Numbered from the stretch's first letter, positions 6,495-13,537 are shown. The stretch is DNA of 14,068 bases from Methylocystis sp. (GCA_023253795.1 JALRFG010000037.1:1-14068), one strand, 5' to 3'. The notes: generated by a model not told the origin, from the letters alone. A program made the numbers and translations.

Positions 6495-7286
6495 TTAGAC
6501 GTCTTTGGGACGTGACCGGCGATCAAAAAACAGCGCCTGGCTGATCACTACTTTCAAACTGTCTACGCTGAACGGCTTGGTGACAAGAAAGGCCGGCTCT
6601 GGCGGCGCACCGGTCAGAAAACGCTCGGGATAGGCGGTGATGAAGATCACCGGCGTAGACAGCGCGCCAAGAATTTCATTCACGGCGTCAAGGCCCGAGC
6701 TGCCGTCCGCGAGTTGAATGTCGGCCAGGATGAGGCCCGGTTTCGCCGGGCCAATGGCGGCGACCGCTTCGCGGTGGGTGCGCGCCATGCCGCAGACATT
6801 GTGGCCAAGTTCCTCAACAATGCTGCGCAGATCATGGGCGATCAGCGGCTCATCCTCGATAATCAGCACATTGGTGGCGATCTGGTCAGCGATTTCCGAA
6901 TTCGCCGCGCGCATCAGCGCGATCGCCTCTTCCTCCGTCACGCCGAGAATGTCGCCGACCTGCGCTTCATCAAAGCCTTCCAGGGCATGGAGCAGGAAGG
7001 CTATGCGGGGCCTGAGAGAAATGCCCTCAAGCCGCTGACGGGCGCCCCGGGTCGCTTCCTGTGGTTCCACAGGCGCATTGCCAGGATCTTGAGCCCAGAC
7101 ATCGAGCAGCAGGCGATAGAGGGCGACCCGCAGGTCGGAGGCCCCGGCGATGCGGCGCGGGTCAGCCACCAGCGCTTCGAGGGCGGCCATGACGCAGGCG
7201 TCGCCGCCTTCGCGGCTGCCGACCAGCGCCCGTCCAAAACGGCGAAGGTAGGGAATATATCCAGCAATGTCTTGAGAAATCGACAT
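6495..7286 (-). CDS. phyR: general stress response anti-anti-sigma response regulator PhyR
   Basis: PhyR is the central switch of the alphaproteobacterial general stress response: once phosphorylated, its sigma-like domain binds the anti-sigma factor NepR and so releases EcfG. The 263 residues show both halves. A degenerate ECF-sigma-like domain spans about 1-135 (IPYLRRFGRALVGSREGGDA; RPRIAFLLHALEGFDEAQVG; ILGVTEEEAIALM). A receiver domain spans about 138-263 with acidic pair E144-D145 (VLIIEDEPLIA), phosphoacceptor D189 in LILADIQLADG, and FITAYPERFLTG and LVTKPF with the conserved Lys. I start at the ATG at 7286, which has GGTGAAA upstream; a TTG at 7295 would add three residues. It is divergent from nepR-ecfG across about 175 nt. 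I see no consensus EcfG promoter facing it. Confidence 0.96.
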   Translation of the reverse strand: MSISQDIAGYIPYLRRFGRALVGSREGGDACVMAALEALVADPRRIAGASDLRVALYRLLLDVWAQDPGNAPVEPQEATRGARQRLEGISLRPRIAFLLHALEGFDEAQVGDILGVTEEEAIALMRAANSEIADQIATNVLIIEDEPLIAHDLRSIVEELGHNVCGMARTHREAVAAIGPAKPGLILADIQLADGSSGLDAVNEILGALSTPVIFITAYPERFLTGAPPEPAFLVTKPFSVDSLKVVISQALFFDRRSRPKDV

Positions 7287-7380
7287 TTTCACCAACTCTG
7301 GCGCCGCCGCCGTTTGAACGCTTTTGGCCCCGGAGCCGCACCCTGCGCGGCGCCCGCGACAAAACAGCTCGTAATTTTAC

Positions 7381-7405
7381 GGAACCAATCCGCGCTACGG
7401 GCGTT
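7381..7405 (+). promoter_or_regulatory. EcfG-dependent promoter for nepR-ecfG
   Basis: GGAAC at 7381-7385, a 16-nt spacer, and CGTT at 7402-7405 match exactly the published EcfG-type consensus (GGAAC, 16-17 nt, cGTT). It lies 57 nt before the first nepR ATG and points at it, which predicts autoactivation of nepR-ecfG by EcfG. It is the only full match I found by eye in the window. Confidence 0.82.
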
Positions 7406-7461
7406 TAACCACCGTCCTGCTGCGCACTATAACGTCGCCATCCGGGCGCGCTAGAGGGAAC

Positions 7462-7755
7462 ATGTATTCGACTTCTGAGGGATTTATGGGAAAGAACAAT
7501 CCGGAGAACCTCTTCTCGCGCCTTGGCGCGGAGAGGGCGCCCTTCGGCGCCGAAAAGCGTCTCATGGCCGGATCGGATTCCCGCAAGCTTGGCAGCGTCG
7601 ATTTCGGCGACGCCATCGGCAAGGAATTGCAGAATCTTTATGACGACGTGGTCGCCCAGCCGGTGCCCGACCGCTTCCTCAGTCTCTTGAATCAGCTTGA
7701 AAAGAGTGCTCTATCCTTGGACGCGTCGCCGCACGCGCCAAGGGAGAGAGAGTGA
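7462..7755 (+). CDS. nepR: anti-sigma factor NepR
   Basis: NepR binds EcfG and keeps it from RNA polymerase until phosphorylated PhyR takes it away. The 97-residue product carries the conserved NepR core at 52-79 (IGKELQNLYDDVVAQPVPDR followed by FLSLLNQL), which forms the two helices contacting either EcfG or PhyR. The first 45 residues are variable and probably disordered, making it longer than the shorter (about 60-residue) homologues. Two starts are possible: the ATG at 7462 after AGAGGGAAC, and the ATG at 7486 after GAGGGATTT; both have purine-rich sites slightly close to the start. Its stop overlaps the ecfG start by 4 nt (GTGA), indicating translational coupling. It is preceded by the EcfG-type promoter. 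Confidence 0.93.
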   Translation: MYSTSEGFMGKNNPENLFSRLGAERAPFGAEKRLMAGSDSRKLGSVDFGDAIGKELQNLYDDVVAQPVPDRFLSLLNQLEKSALSLDASPHAPRERE

Positions 7756-8303
7756 CCGACGAAGGATCAACCGTTCCTGGCCGTCAGAGCCCGAAGGTCG
7801 ACCTTATACCGGCAATTCCCAGTCTGCGCGCTTTCGCCGTCTCCATTTGCGGCAATCCGGACCGCGCAGACGATCTCGTTCAGGAAACCCTCGTCAAGGC
7901 GTGGAGCAGTCTCGATTCCTTCGAGGAAGGGACGAATCTCACCGCGTGGCTTTTCACGATTCTGCGTAATATTTATTACAGCGAGTTCCGCAAACGTCGT
8001 CGTGAAACATCCGATCCCGATGGCGAATACGCTGCGGGTCTGATCGCGCCGGACTCGCAAGAGTCGCACATGGAGTTTCAGGATTTTCGAGCGGCGTTGC
8101 AGAAGCTGCCGCTCGATCAGCGCGAAGCGCTCATTCTCGTCGCCGCGTCGGGCATGTCCTATGAGGAAGCCGCCGAAATCTGCGACTGCGCGCCGGGCAC
8201 GATGAAAAGTCGCGTCAACCGCGCCCGTAACCGTCTCGCCGAACTCATGGCGTCGCCGACGGAAAAGTCCGTCGCCGGGCGCGCCGCCGTCGCCCGCGAT
8301 TGA
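7752..8303 (+). CDS. ecfG: general stress response ECF sigma factor EcfG
   Basis: EcfG (ECF15 class) directs RNA polymerase to GGAAC/CGTT promoters controlling the alphaproteobacterial general stress regulon. The 183-residue product has sigma region 2 at about 22-85 (IPSLRAFAVSICGNPDRADD, LVQETLVKAW, LTAWLFTILRNIYYSEFRKR) and region 4 at about 112-165 (LPLDQREALILVAASGMSYE and CDCAPGTMKSRVNRAR), separated by a short acidic linker. The start is GTG at 7752 inside the GTGA overlap with nepR, with the purine-rich GGGAGAGA just upstream. The identification rests on sequence, on the NepR partner directly before it, and on divergent phyR. fumC follows after 75 nt with no obvious terminator between them. 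Confidence 0.95.
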   Translation: MTDEGSTVPGRQSPKVDLIPAIPSLRAFAVSICGNPDRADDLVQETLVKAWSSLDSFEEGTNLTAWLFTILRNIYYSEFRKRRRETSDPDGEYAAGLIAPDSQESHMEFQDFRAALQKLPLDQREALILVAASGMSYEEAAEICDCAPGTMKSRVNRARNRLAELMASPTEKSVAGRAAVARD

Positions 8304-8378
8304 TCGTCGCCGCAAAATACCGCATAGCCACGCGATAAGACGGACGACAACGGTCCGCGCCGCGAACAATCTGAGCCG

Positions 8379-9788
8379 ATGAGCGAAAAAATGACTGAAG
8401 ATCACCGTATCGAACGCGATTCCTTCGGCGACATCGCCGTTCCGTCCTGGGCCTATTGGGGCGCGCAGACACAGCGCTCGAAAGAAAATTTTCCGATTGG
8501 CGGTCAGCAGATGCCGATCGACGTCGTTCACGCGCTGGCGCGGGTGAAACTGGCGGCGGCGCAGGTCAACGCCGAAAAGGGCCTGATCAAGCCGGATGTG
8601 GCGAAGGCGATCGTCGACGCCGCGCAGGAAGTCATCGCCGGAAAACTCGACGCGCATTTTCCGCTTGTCGTCTGGCAGACCGGCTCCGGCACGCAGTCGA
8701 ACATGAACGTCAATGAAGTGATCGCCAATCGCGCCAATGAAGAGCTTGGCGCGCCGCGCGGCTCGAAAGCGCCGGTGCATCCCAATGATCACGTTAATTT
8801 CGGCCAGTCGTCCAACGATAGTTTCCCGACCGCGATCCATGTCGCCTGCGCGCTGGCGATCTCCAATCGTCTGTTGCCGGCAGTGGAGCGCTTGCAGGCG
8901 GCGTTCGAACGCAAATCGTCGCAATTCGAGAAAATCGTCAAAATCGGCCGCACGCATCTGCAGGACGCGACGCCGGTGACGCTCGGACAGGAATTTTCCG
9001 GTTATGCGGCGCAGGCGAAATATGGCGCGTCGCGCATTCGCACGACGCTGCCGGATTTGCTGGCGTTGGCGCAGGGCGGCACGGCGGTCGGCACCGGCGT
9101 CAATACGGCACCGGGCTTCGATGTCGCGGTCGCCGCCAATATCGCAAAGCAGACCGGTCTGCCGTTTGTCACGGCGCCCAATAAATTCGAAGCGCTCGCG
9201 GCGCATGACGCGATCACATTTTCACATGGCGCCATCAATGCGCTCGCTGCCGGCCTGTATAAAATCGCTTGCGATATTCGTCTGATGGGCTGTGGTCCGC
9301 GCGCTGGTCTCGCCGAGTTGCGTCTGCCGGAAAACGAGCCCGGCTCCTCGATCATGCCGGGCAAGGTCAATCCGACGCAGGTCGAGGCGATCACCATGGT
9401 GTGCGCGCGCGTGTTCGGCAATCAGCAGACGATCACTTTCGCCGCCTCGCAGGGACATCTCGAACTCAATGTGATGAAGCCGGTGATCGCCTTCGCCATG
9501 CTGGAGTCGATTGATCTGATGGCGACCGGCATCGACAGTTTCATCACCCGCTGCCTCGATGGCATTGAAGCGGATGAAGCCAATATCACGCGCTTTCTGG
9601 AGCGTTCGCTGATGCTCGTCACCGCGCTGGCGCCGACGATCGGCTACGACGCGGCGTCGAAGATTGCGCGCGCCGCGCATAAGAATGGCACAAGTCTGAA
9701 AGAGGAGGCGCTCGCCTCCGGCAAGGTGAGGGAAGCCGAATTCGACGCCATTGTGCGTCCGGAAAAAATGCTGTCGCCCAACGCGTGA
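8379..9788 (+). CDS. fumC: class II fumarate hydratase
   Basis: This is the iron-independent, oxygen-stable fumarase that interconverts fumarate and malate in the TCA cycle as a cytoplasmic homotetramer. The 469 residues match the normal length. Visible family signatures: RIERDSFGDIAVPSWAYWGA at the N-terminus, QTGSGTQSNMNVNEVIANRA, HPNDHVNFGQSSNDSFPTAI, the catalytic His region IGRTHLQDATPVTLGQEFSG, and the superfamily signature GSSIMPGKVNPTQ with the catalytic loop serine. Argininosuccinate lyase or aspartase relatives are unlikely given the full fumarase pattern. The start may be the ATG at 8379 or the one at 8391; neither has a strong ribosome site. It is 75 nt downstream of ecfG and converges with trmD. 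Confidence 0.96.
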   Translation: MSEKMTEDHRIERDSFGDIAVPSWAYWGAQTQRSKENFPIGGQQMPIDVVHALARVKLAAAQVNAEKGLIKPDVAKAIVDAAQEVIAGKLDAHFPLVVWQTGSGTQSNMNVNEVIANRANEELGAPRGSKAPVHPNDHVNFGQSSNDSFPTAIHVACALAISNRLLPAVERLQAAFERKSSQFEKIVKIGRTHLQDATPVTLGQEFSGYAAQAKYGASRIRTTLPDLLALAQGGTAVGTGVNTAPGFDVAVAANIAKQTGLPFVTAPNKFEALAAHDAITFSHGAINALAAGLYKIACDIRLMGCGPRAGLAELRLPENEPGSSIMPGKVNPTQVEAITMVCARVFGNQQTITFAASQGHLELNVMKPVIAFAMLESIDLMATGIDSFITRCLDGIEADEANITRFLERSLMLVTALAPTIGYDAASKIARAAHKNGTSLKEEALASGKVREAEFDAIVRPEKMLSPNA

Positions 9789-9801
9789 CGTTCAACAAAT
9801 G

Positions 9802-9832
9802 GCGATGCGCGCTTGTAACAGGCGCGCATCGC
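9802..9832. terminator. bidirectional hairpin terminator between fumC and trmD
   Basis: GCGATGCGCGC (9802-9812) and GCGCGCATCGC (9822-9832) are perfect inverted repeats of 11 bp around a 9-nt loop. They sit in the 45-nt gap between convergent fumC (stop at 9788) and trmD (stop at 9834). On the plus strand a TTGTTTT run follows some 10 nt later, inside the trmD end; on the minus strand only CATTTGTTG follows. Placement and symmetry argue for a shared terminator. Confidence 0.75.
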
Positions 9833-9833
9833 G

Positions 9834-10535
9834 TCAGCGCGTTGTTTTCGGTTTAAGGCGCGCCAGCAGATCGGGGCGACGGGCCTGCGTCAGCTTCAGC
9901 GCTTCTTCTGCGCGCCAGCGCGCAATTTTCGCATGATCGCCGGAAAGCAGAATCTCCGGAATTTCGCGTCCTTCGAAGTCGCGCGGGCGCGTGTAATGCG
10001 GATATTCGAGCAGACCAGTTTCAAAACTCTCTTCGTCGCCGGAAGCTTCTTCGCCCATCACGCCCGGCAATAATCTGACGCAGGCGTCGATCAGCGTCAG
10101 CGCGGCGATTTCACCACCGGACAAAATATAATCGCCAATCGAAACTTCTTCGAGCTGACGTCCGGCGATGATGCGTTCGTCGACGCCTTCAAACCGCGCG
10201 CAAAGAATGATTGCGCCGTCGCCTTGCGCCAGCGCGCGCACGCGGCTTTGCGTGAGCGGCGCGCCACGCGGCGACATCAATAGGCGCGGACGCGGATCGT
10301 CGGCCGGCGCGGCTGCATCGAGCGCCGCCGCCAATACATCGGCGCGCATCACCATGCCGGGACCGCCGCCCGCCGGCGTGTCGTCGACAGCGCGATGACG
10401 CCCGAGACCCTGTTCGCGAATTTGTCGCGTCTCCAGCGACCAGACATGACGCGCCAGCGCGTCGCCGGCGAGCGATAGGCCAAGAGGCCCGGGAAACATT
10501 TCGGGAAAAAGGGTCAAAACCGTCGCGCGCCACAT
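9834..10535 (-). CDS. trmD: tRNA (guanine37-N1)-methyltransferase
   Basis: TrmD methylates G37 next to the anticodon in a set of tRNAs using S-adenosylmethionine, preventing +1 frameshifts; it is essential in most bacteria. The 233-residue product begins MWRATVLTLFPEMFPGPLG, the canonical start, so I reject the 40-residue upstream extension, which reads low-complexity Arg/Thr sequence through the rimM end. SPOUT trefoil-knot motifs are clear: DDTPAGGGPGMVMRADV, LLMSPRGAPLTQSRVRALAQ, LCARFEGVDERI (112-122), and SIGDYILSGGEIAALTLID (132-150), followed by the PHYTRPRDFEG segment. It is the last gene of the minus-strand ffh-rpsP-rimM-trmD run, 34 nt after rimM. rplS, which normally follows, is absent. 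Confidence 0.97.
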   Translation of the reverse strand: MWRATVLTLFPEMFPGPLGLSLAGDALARHVWSLETRQIREQGLGRHRAVDDTPAGGGPGMVMRADVLAAALDAAAPADDPRPRLLMSPRGAPLTQSRVRALAQGDGAIILCARFEGVDERIIAGRQLEEVSIGDYILSGGEIAALTLIDACVRLLPGVMGEEASGDEESFETGLLEYPHYTRPRDFEGREIPEILLSGDHAKIARWRAEEALKLTQARRPDLLARLKPKTTR

Positions 10536-10569
10536 GCCCCGACTTATGCCATGCGAAAGAATGAGCGGG

Positions 10570-11130
10570 CTAGTCCTCGACCGGGTTCTCGTTGTCGTTC
10601 TTGTTCTCGCCTTCCGTTTCCGTCGGCGGCTCCACCACGATGCGTCCGCCGGCAAGATCGATGATCGGCGCCACCGCTTTGGTGAACGGATACATCAGCG
10701 TGTCGCCGCCGCTTGCGGGCGCGATTTCGAGAATGTCGCCGGCGCCGAAGTTGCGCAGCGCGACGACGCGGCCGATCGGCTTGCCGGTCGCCGTTTCAGC
10801 GCGCAGACCTTCGAGATCGGCGAGATAGAATTCTTCCGGATCGGGCGCAGGGAGTTTGTCGCGCGCGAGATACAGTTCGACGCCGTTCAGCGCCTGCGCG
10901 CCGTCGCGGTCGTCGACGTCCTTGAGACGAACGACCAGCATGTCTTTGCCCTGCGGGCGCAGATTGAGAAGGGTGAAAGTTTTCTTGCCGCTCTTGTCGG
11001 TGAGCGGACCGTAATCGGCGATGGCCAGTGGATCGCCGGTGAAGCTTTGCAGCCTGAGTTCGCCGCGCACGCCATGTGGGGCGCCAAAGCGGCCCATCAA
11101 AACGAGCGATGATGCGTGAGGGGCTGTCAT
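10570..11130 (-). CDS. rimM: 16S rRNA processing / 30S maturation factor RimM
   Basis: RimM assists assembly of the 30S head and maturation of 16S rRNA and binds ribosomal protein S19. The 186-residue product has the N-terminal RimM domain (LVLMGRFGAPHGVRGELRLQ near 9-28, then LLNLRPQGKDMLVVRLKDVD) and a C-terminal PRC-barrel domain (EEFYLADLEGLRAETATGKP, IGRVVALRNFGAGDILEI, TLMYPFTKAVAPIID). It ends in an acidic/Asn tail (TEGENKNDNENPVED). The ATG at 11130 has no good Shine-Dalgarno, and a strong hairpin stands just upstream in the 51-nt gap after rpsP. trmD follows by 34 nt in the same operon. Confidence 0.96.
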   Translation of the reverse strand: MTAPHASSLVLMGRFGAPHGVRGELRLQSFTGDPLAIADYGPLTDKSGKKTFTLLNLRPQGKDMLVVRLKDVDDRDGAQALNGVELYLARDKLPAPDPEEFYLADLEGLRAETATGKPIGRVVALRNFGAGDILEIAPASGGDTLMYPFTKAVAPIIDLAGGRIVVEPPTETEGENKNDNENPVED

Positions 11131-11147
11131 GCCGGCCGGGAGCAGCG

Positions 11148-11170
11148 GCCCGGCGGCTGAACCGCCGGGC
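11148..11170 (-). promoter_or_regulatory. 9-bp GC hairpin between rpsP and rimM
   Basis: GCCCGGCGG (11148-11156) and CCGCCGGGC (11162-11170) pair perfectly around a 5-nt loop. On the minus strand it starts 11 nt after the rpsP stop and ends 17 nt before the rimM ATG, covering the place where a ribosome site for rimM would be expected. It may be an RNA processing, attenuation or translation-control element that sets the S16:RimM ratio. On the plus strand an AAAAAGTTTTT stretch follows it, but no plus-strand gene is there to terminate. Confidence 0.5.
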
Positions 11171-11181
11171 GCAAAAAGTTT

Positions 11182-11589
11182 TTATTCGGTCGGCGCTTCT
11201 TCAGCAGCCGGTTCCGGAGCCGGGGCCGGCGCAGCGGCGGCTTCCTTCGCGGCGTTCTCCGCTTCGGCGGCGGCGGCGGAGCGCTCCTGCGCCTTCTTCT
11301 TCGGCTGCGCCTTTTCCGGATTATTGCGGGCTTCGCGCTTCAGCAGGCCAACGCCGTCGAGAATGCGGGCGACGCGGTCGGTCGGCTGCGCGCCCTTGCC
11401 GAGCCAGGCTTTCGCCTTTTCGAGATCGAGCACGACGCGATCAGCGGCGTCCTTCGCCTTCAACGGATCGAAAGTGCCGATCTTCTCGATGTAACGACCA
11501 TCGCGGGGGCTGCGCGAGTCAGCGACGACGATGCGATAAAACGGACGCTTCTTGGCGCCGCCGCGGGCGAGACGAATTTTAAGAGACAT
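11182..11589 (-). CDS. rpsP: 30S ribosomal protein S16
   Basis: S16 is a primary assembly protein of the small ribosomal subunit. The first ~80 residues are the universal S16 domain, starting MSLKIRLARGGAKKRPFYRI, with VVADSRSPRDGRYIEKIGTF and DPLK, then AWLGKGAQPTDRVARIL. At 135 residues it is longer than E. coli S16 (82). The extra tail is Lys-rich, then Ala/Glu/Pro-rich (EAENAAKEAAAAPAPAPEP), and is probably disordered; such tails are known in alphaproteobacterial S16. The ATG at 11589 has AGGAAG about 6 nt upstream. It follows ffh by 47 nt and precedes rimM by 51 nt in one operon. Confidence 0.97.
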   Translation of the reverse strand: MSLKIRLARGGAKKRPFYRIVVADSRSPRDGRYIEKIGTFDPLKAKDAADRVVLDLEKAKAWLGKGAQPTDRVARILDGVGLLKREARNNPEKAQPKKKAQERSAAAAEAENAAKEAAAAPAPAPEPAAEEAPTE

Positions 11590-11636
11590 TTGTTTGCTTC
11601 CTGTTGCTGTATCGGGCCGTCGTCAGTCGACGATGG

Positions 11637-13184
11637 CTACTTCTTCTTTCCGAACGGGTTGAGCCCGCTCAGCATGCCGCCGCCAAGCCCCGGAAGGCTT
11701 GGCTTTTTCGCAAGGAGATCAGCGGGTGGCGCAGCCGGCAGACCAGAGCTGCCGCCGGGACCGCCGCCGGGCGGCGCGCCGCCCAGCTTCTCCTGCAATT
11801 TCTTCAACTCCTCCTCGGAGGGCATCTCCATGCCGCCGCCGAGACCCATCATCTGGGCCGCCTTGCCCATCAATCCGCCGCGCTTGCCGGCGCCGAAGGA
11901 CTTCATCAGATCGGCCATCTGCCGATGCTGTTTGAGCAGGCGATTAACTTCCTCGACCTTCGCGCCGGAGCCGGCGGCGATGCGCTTCTTGCGCGACGCC
12001 TTGAGGAGATCGGGATTGCGACGCTCTTTCGGCGTCATCGACAAAATGATGGCGCGCTGGCGCTTGATCATGCCGTCGTCGAGATTAGCCTTGGCGATCT
12101 GGTCTTTCATTTTGGCGACGCCGGGCAACAGGCCCATGATGCCGCCAATGCCGCCGATCTTTTCCATCTGGGCGAGCTGATCGCACAGATCCTGAAGATC
12201 GAATTTGCCCTTGGCGATGCGCTCGGCGGCCTTGCGCGCCTGTTCCGCGTCAATCGCGGCGGCGGCTTTTTCAACGAGGGCGACGATGTCGCCCATGCCG
12301 AGAATGCGGTTGGCGATACGCGCCGGCGAGAATTCGTCGAGCGCGTCCATCTTTTCGCCGACGCCGATCAGCTTGATCGGCTTGCCGGTGACAAAGCGCA
12401 TGGAGAGCGCCGCGCCGCCACGGCCATCGCCGTCCATACGCGTCAATACAATGCCGGTGAGACCGACGCGCTCATCGAAGCTTTTGGCGAGATTGACGGC
12501 GTCCTGACCGGTGAGCGCATCGGCGACAAGCAGGATTTCATGCGGATCGGCGTAGGACTTGATGTCCGCCATCTCCTGCATCAGCGGCTCATCGATATGC
12601 GTGCGACCGGCCGTGTCGAGCAGCACGACATCGTAGCCTTCAATGCGCGCCTGCTCCATCGCGCGGCGGGCGATCTGCACCGGCGTCTGATTGGCGATGA
12701 TCGGCAGGGTGTCGACTTCGACCTGACGTCCGAGAACGGCGAGCTGTTCCTGCGCCGCCGGACGCTTCACGTCGAGCGAGGCCATCAGCGCGCGCTTGCC
12801 GTGGCGCTCTTTTAGGCGTTTGGCGATTTTGGCGGTGGTGGTGGTTTTACCGGCGCCCTGCAGACCGATCATCATGATTGCGACCGGCGGCCGCGCCGCG
12901 AGGTCGATCGGTTCGGCGTTTTGGCCGAGGGTCTCGATCAGAACGTCATTGACGATCTTGACGACCATCTGGCCAGGCGAGACCGATTTAATGACATTGG
13001 CGCCGACGGCGCGCTCCCGCACCTTGTCGGTGAAAGAGCGCACGACGTCGAGCGCGACGTCGGCTTCAAGCAAGGCGTGGCGAATTTCGCGCAGCGCCTC
13101 ATTGACGTCGGCTTCGGTAAGCGAGCCACGTCGCGTCAGCCTGTCAAATACGCCGGAGAGCTTGTCGGAAAGGCTCTCAAACAT
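11637..13184 (-). CDS. ffh: signal recognition particle protein Ffh (SRP54)
   Basis: Ffh with SRP RNA binds signal sequences of nascent membrane proteins and docks with FtsY at the inner membrane. The 515-residue product has all three domains: N domain about 1-95 (MFESLSDKLSGVFDRLTRRG; ALREIRHALLEADVALDVV); GTPase G domain about 98-295, with P-loop GLQGAGKTT (107-115), DTAGRTHIDEPL (190-201), TRMDGDGRGGAALS (248-261) and the closing LIGVGEKMDALDEF; and Met-rich M domain about 297-450 (DLCDQLAQMEKIGGIGGIMG, MTPKERRNPDLL, SGAKVEEVNRLLKQHRQM). It ends in a Gly/Pro-rich tail and a basic FGKKK. The ATG at 13184 has a good AGGAGAG site (13191-13197). An unusually long structured leader lies directly upstream. 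Confidence 0.98.
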   Translation of the reverse strand: MFESLSDKLSGVFDRLTRRGSLTEADVNEALREIRHALLEADVALDVVRSFTDKVRERAVGANVIKSVSPGQMVVKIVNDVLIETLGQNAEPIDLAARPPVAIMMIGLQGAGKTTTTAKIAKRLKERHGKRALMASLDVKRPAAQEQLAVLGRQVEVDTLPIIANQTPVQIARRAMEQARIEGYDVVLLDTAGRTHIDEPLMQEMADIKSYADPHEILLVADALTGQDAVNLAKSFDERVGLTGIVLTRMDGDGRGGAALSMRFVTGKPIKLIGVGEKMDALDEFSPARIANRILGMGDIVALVEKAAAAIDAEQARKAAERIAKGKFDLQDLCDQLAQMEKIGGIGGIMGLLPGVAKMKDQIAKANLDDGMIKRQRAIILSMTPKERRNPDLLKASRKKRIAAGSGAKVEEVNRLLKQHRQMADLMKSFGAGKRGGLMGKAAQMMGLGGGMEMPSEEELKKLQEKLGGAPPGGGPGGSSGLPAAPPADLLAKKPSLPGLGGGMLSGLNPFGKKK

Positions 13185-13201
13185 TTTTTATCTCTCCTGT
13201 G

Positions 13202-13282
13202 GAGGCGGAGGCCAGAACGCCCGCTCCAAAGCAAAATGCGCCCGGGGGCGCATCGCGCTGCCGGGCGTTGGCCTTCCGCCTC
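13202..13282 (-). promoter_or_regulatory. nested inverted repeat in the ffh leader
   Basis: Outer arms 13202-13223 and 13262-13282 pair in three blocks: GAGGCGGA/TCCGCCTC, GGCCA/TGGCC and ACGCCCG/CGGGCGT. This gives 20 pairs, interrupted only by a GA bulge (13215-13216) and a T bulge (13274). Inside them ATGCGCCC (13236-13243) and GGGCGCAT (13246-13253) form a second stem. The structure ends 5 nt upstream of the ffh ribosome-binding site, so on the ffh transcript it would be a long hairpin next to the start region. Its role is unknown; leader control, an RNA-processing site, a terminator for DUF1289 or a small palindromic repeat are all possible. Confidence 0.6.
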
Positions 13283-13333
13283 GCGGGACGAATAGGCTTT
13301 AACTGGAGTTCTCTTGCGAGATTTCGACGTGTT

Positions 13334-13537
13334 TTAGGCGCGACGCGCCTGAGAGTCAATCTTCGCGGGTTTCGCCTGACCGTCGGCGAGACGGCGCCGG
13401 GCGCGAATTTTCACCGTCTCACGGGCGGCGTCGGACATAGAGGTCCAGCCGCCGATTTCCTGGCGCGTGCGGCCGCAGCCCGAACAGATATCCCGCTCGT
13501 TGAGGGCGCATAATTTCTTGCAGGGGCTCTCGACCAT
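13334..13537 (-). CDS. DUF1289 small cysteine-motif protein
   Basis: This is a 67-residue protein with the DUF1289 pattern right after its start: SPCKKLCALNERDICSGCGR, then RQEIGGWTSMSDAARETV and a basic end. The four cysteines (CxxxC, then CxxC after seven residues) look like a small metal site, probably zinc or iron-sulfur; the function of the family is not established. The open frame extends upstream to 13642 with in-frame ATGs at 13606 and 13642. I prefer 13537 because family members usually begin just before SPC, the upstream part is Arg-rich low-complexity, and the longer versions would run into the start of the divergent gene at 13636. A short symmetric AGGCGCG-A-CGCGCCT overlaps the stop codon. 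ffh follows after about 150 nt. Confidence 0.72.
   Translation of the reverse strand: MVESPCKKLCALNERDICSGCGRTRQEIGGWTSMSDAARETVKIRARRRLADGQAKPAKIDSQARRA

Noticed and set aside
7767..9206. 479-codon open frame on the minus strand across ecfG and fumC
   Set aside because: Very long, but Arg-rich and antisense to two clearly identified genes. It is explained by third-position GC bias.
11604..12815. 403-codon open frame on the plus strand
   Set aside because: It is antisense to ffh, which has complete SRP54 motifs. No ribosome site or domain supports it.
13202..13282. Idea that the ffh leader structure is the SRP (4.5S) RNA gene
   Set aside because: The conserved SRP RNA apical motif (GGAA-type loop with the GCAGCCAAGG side) is absent.
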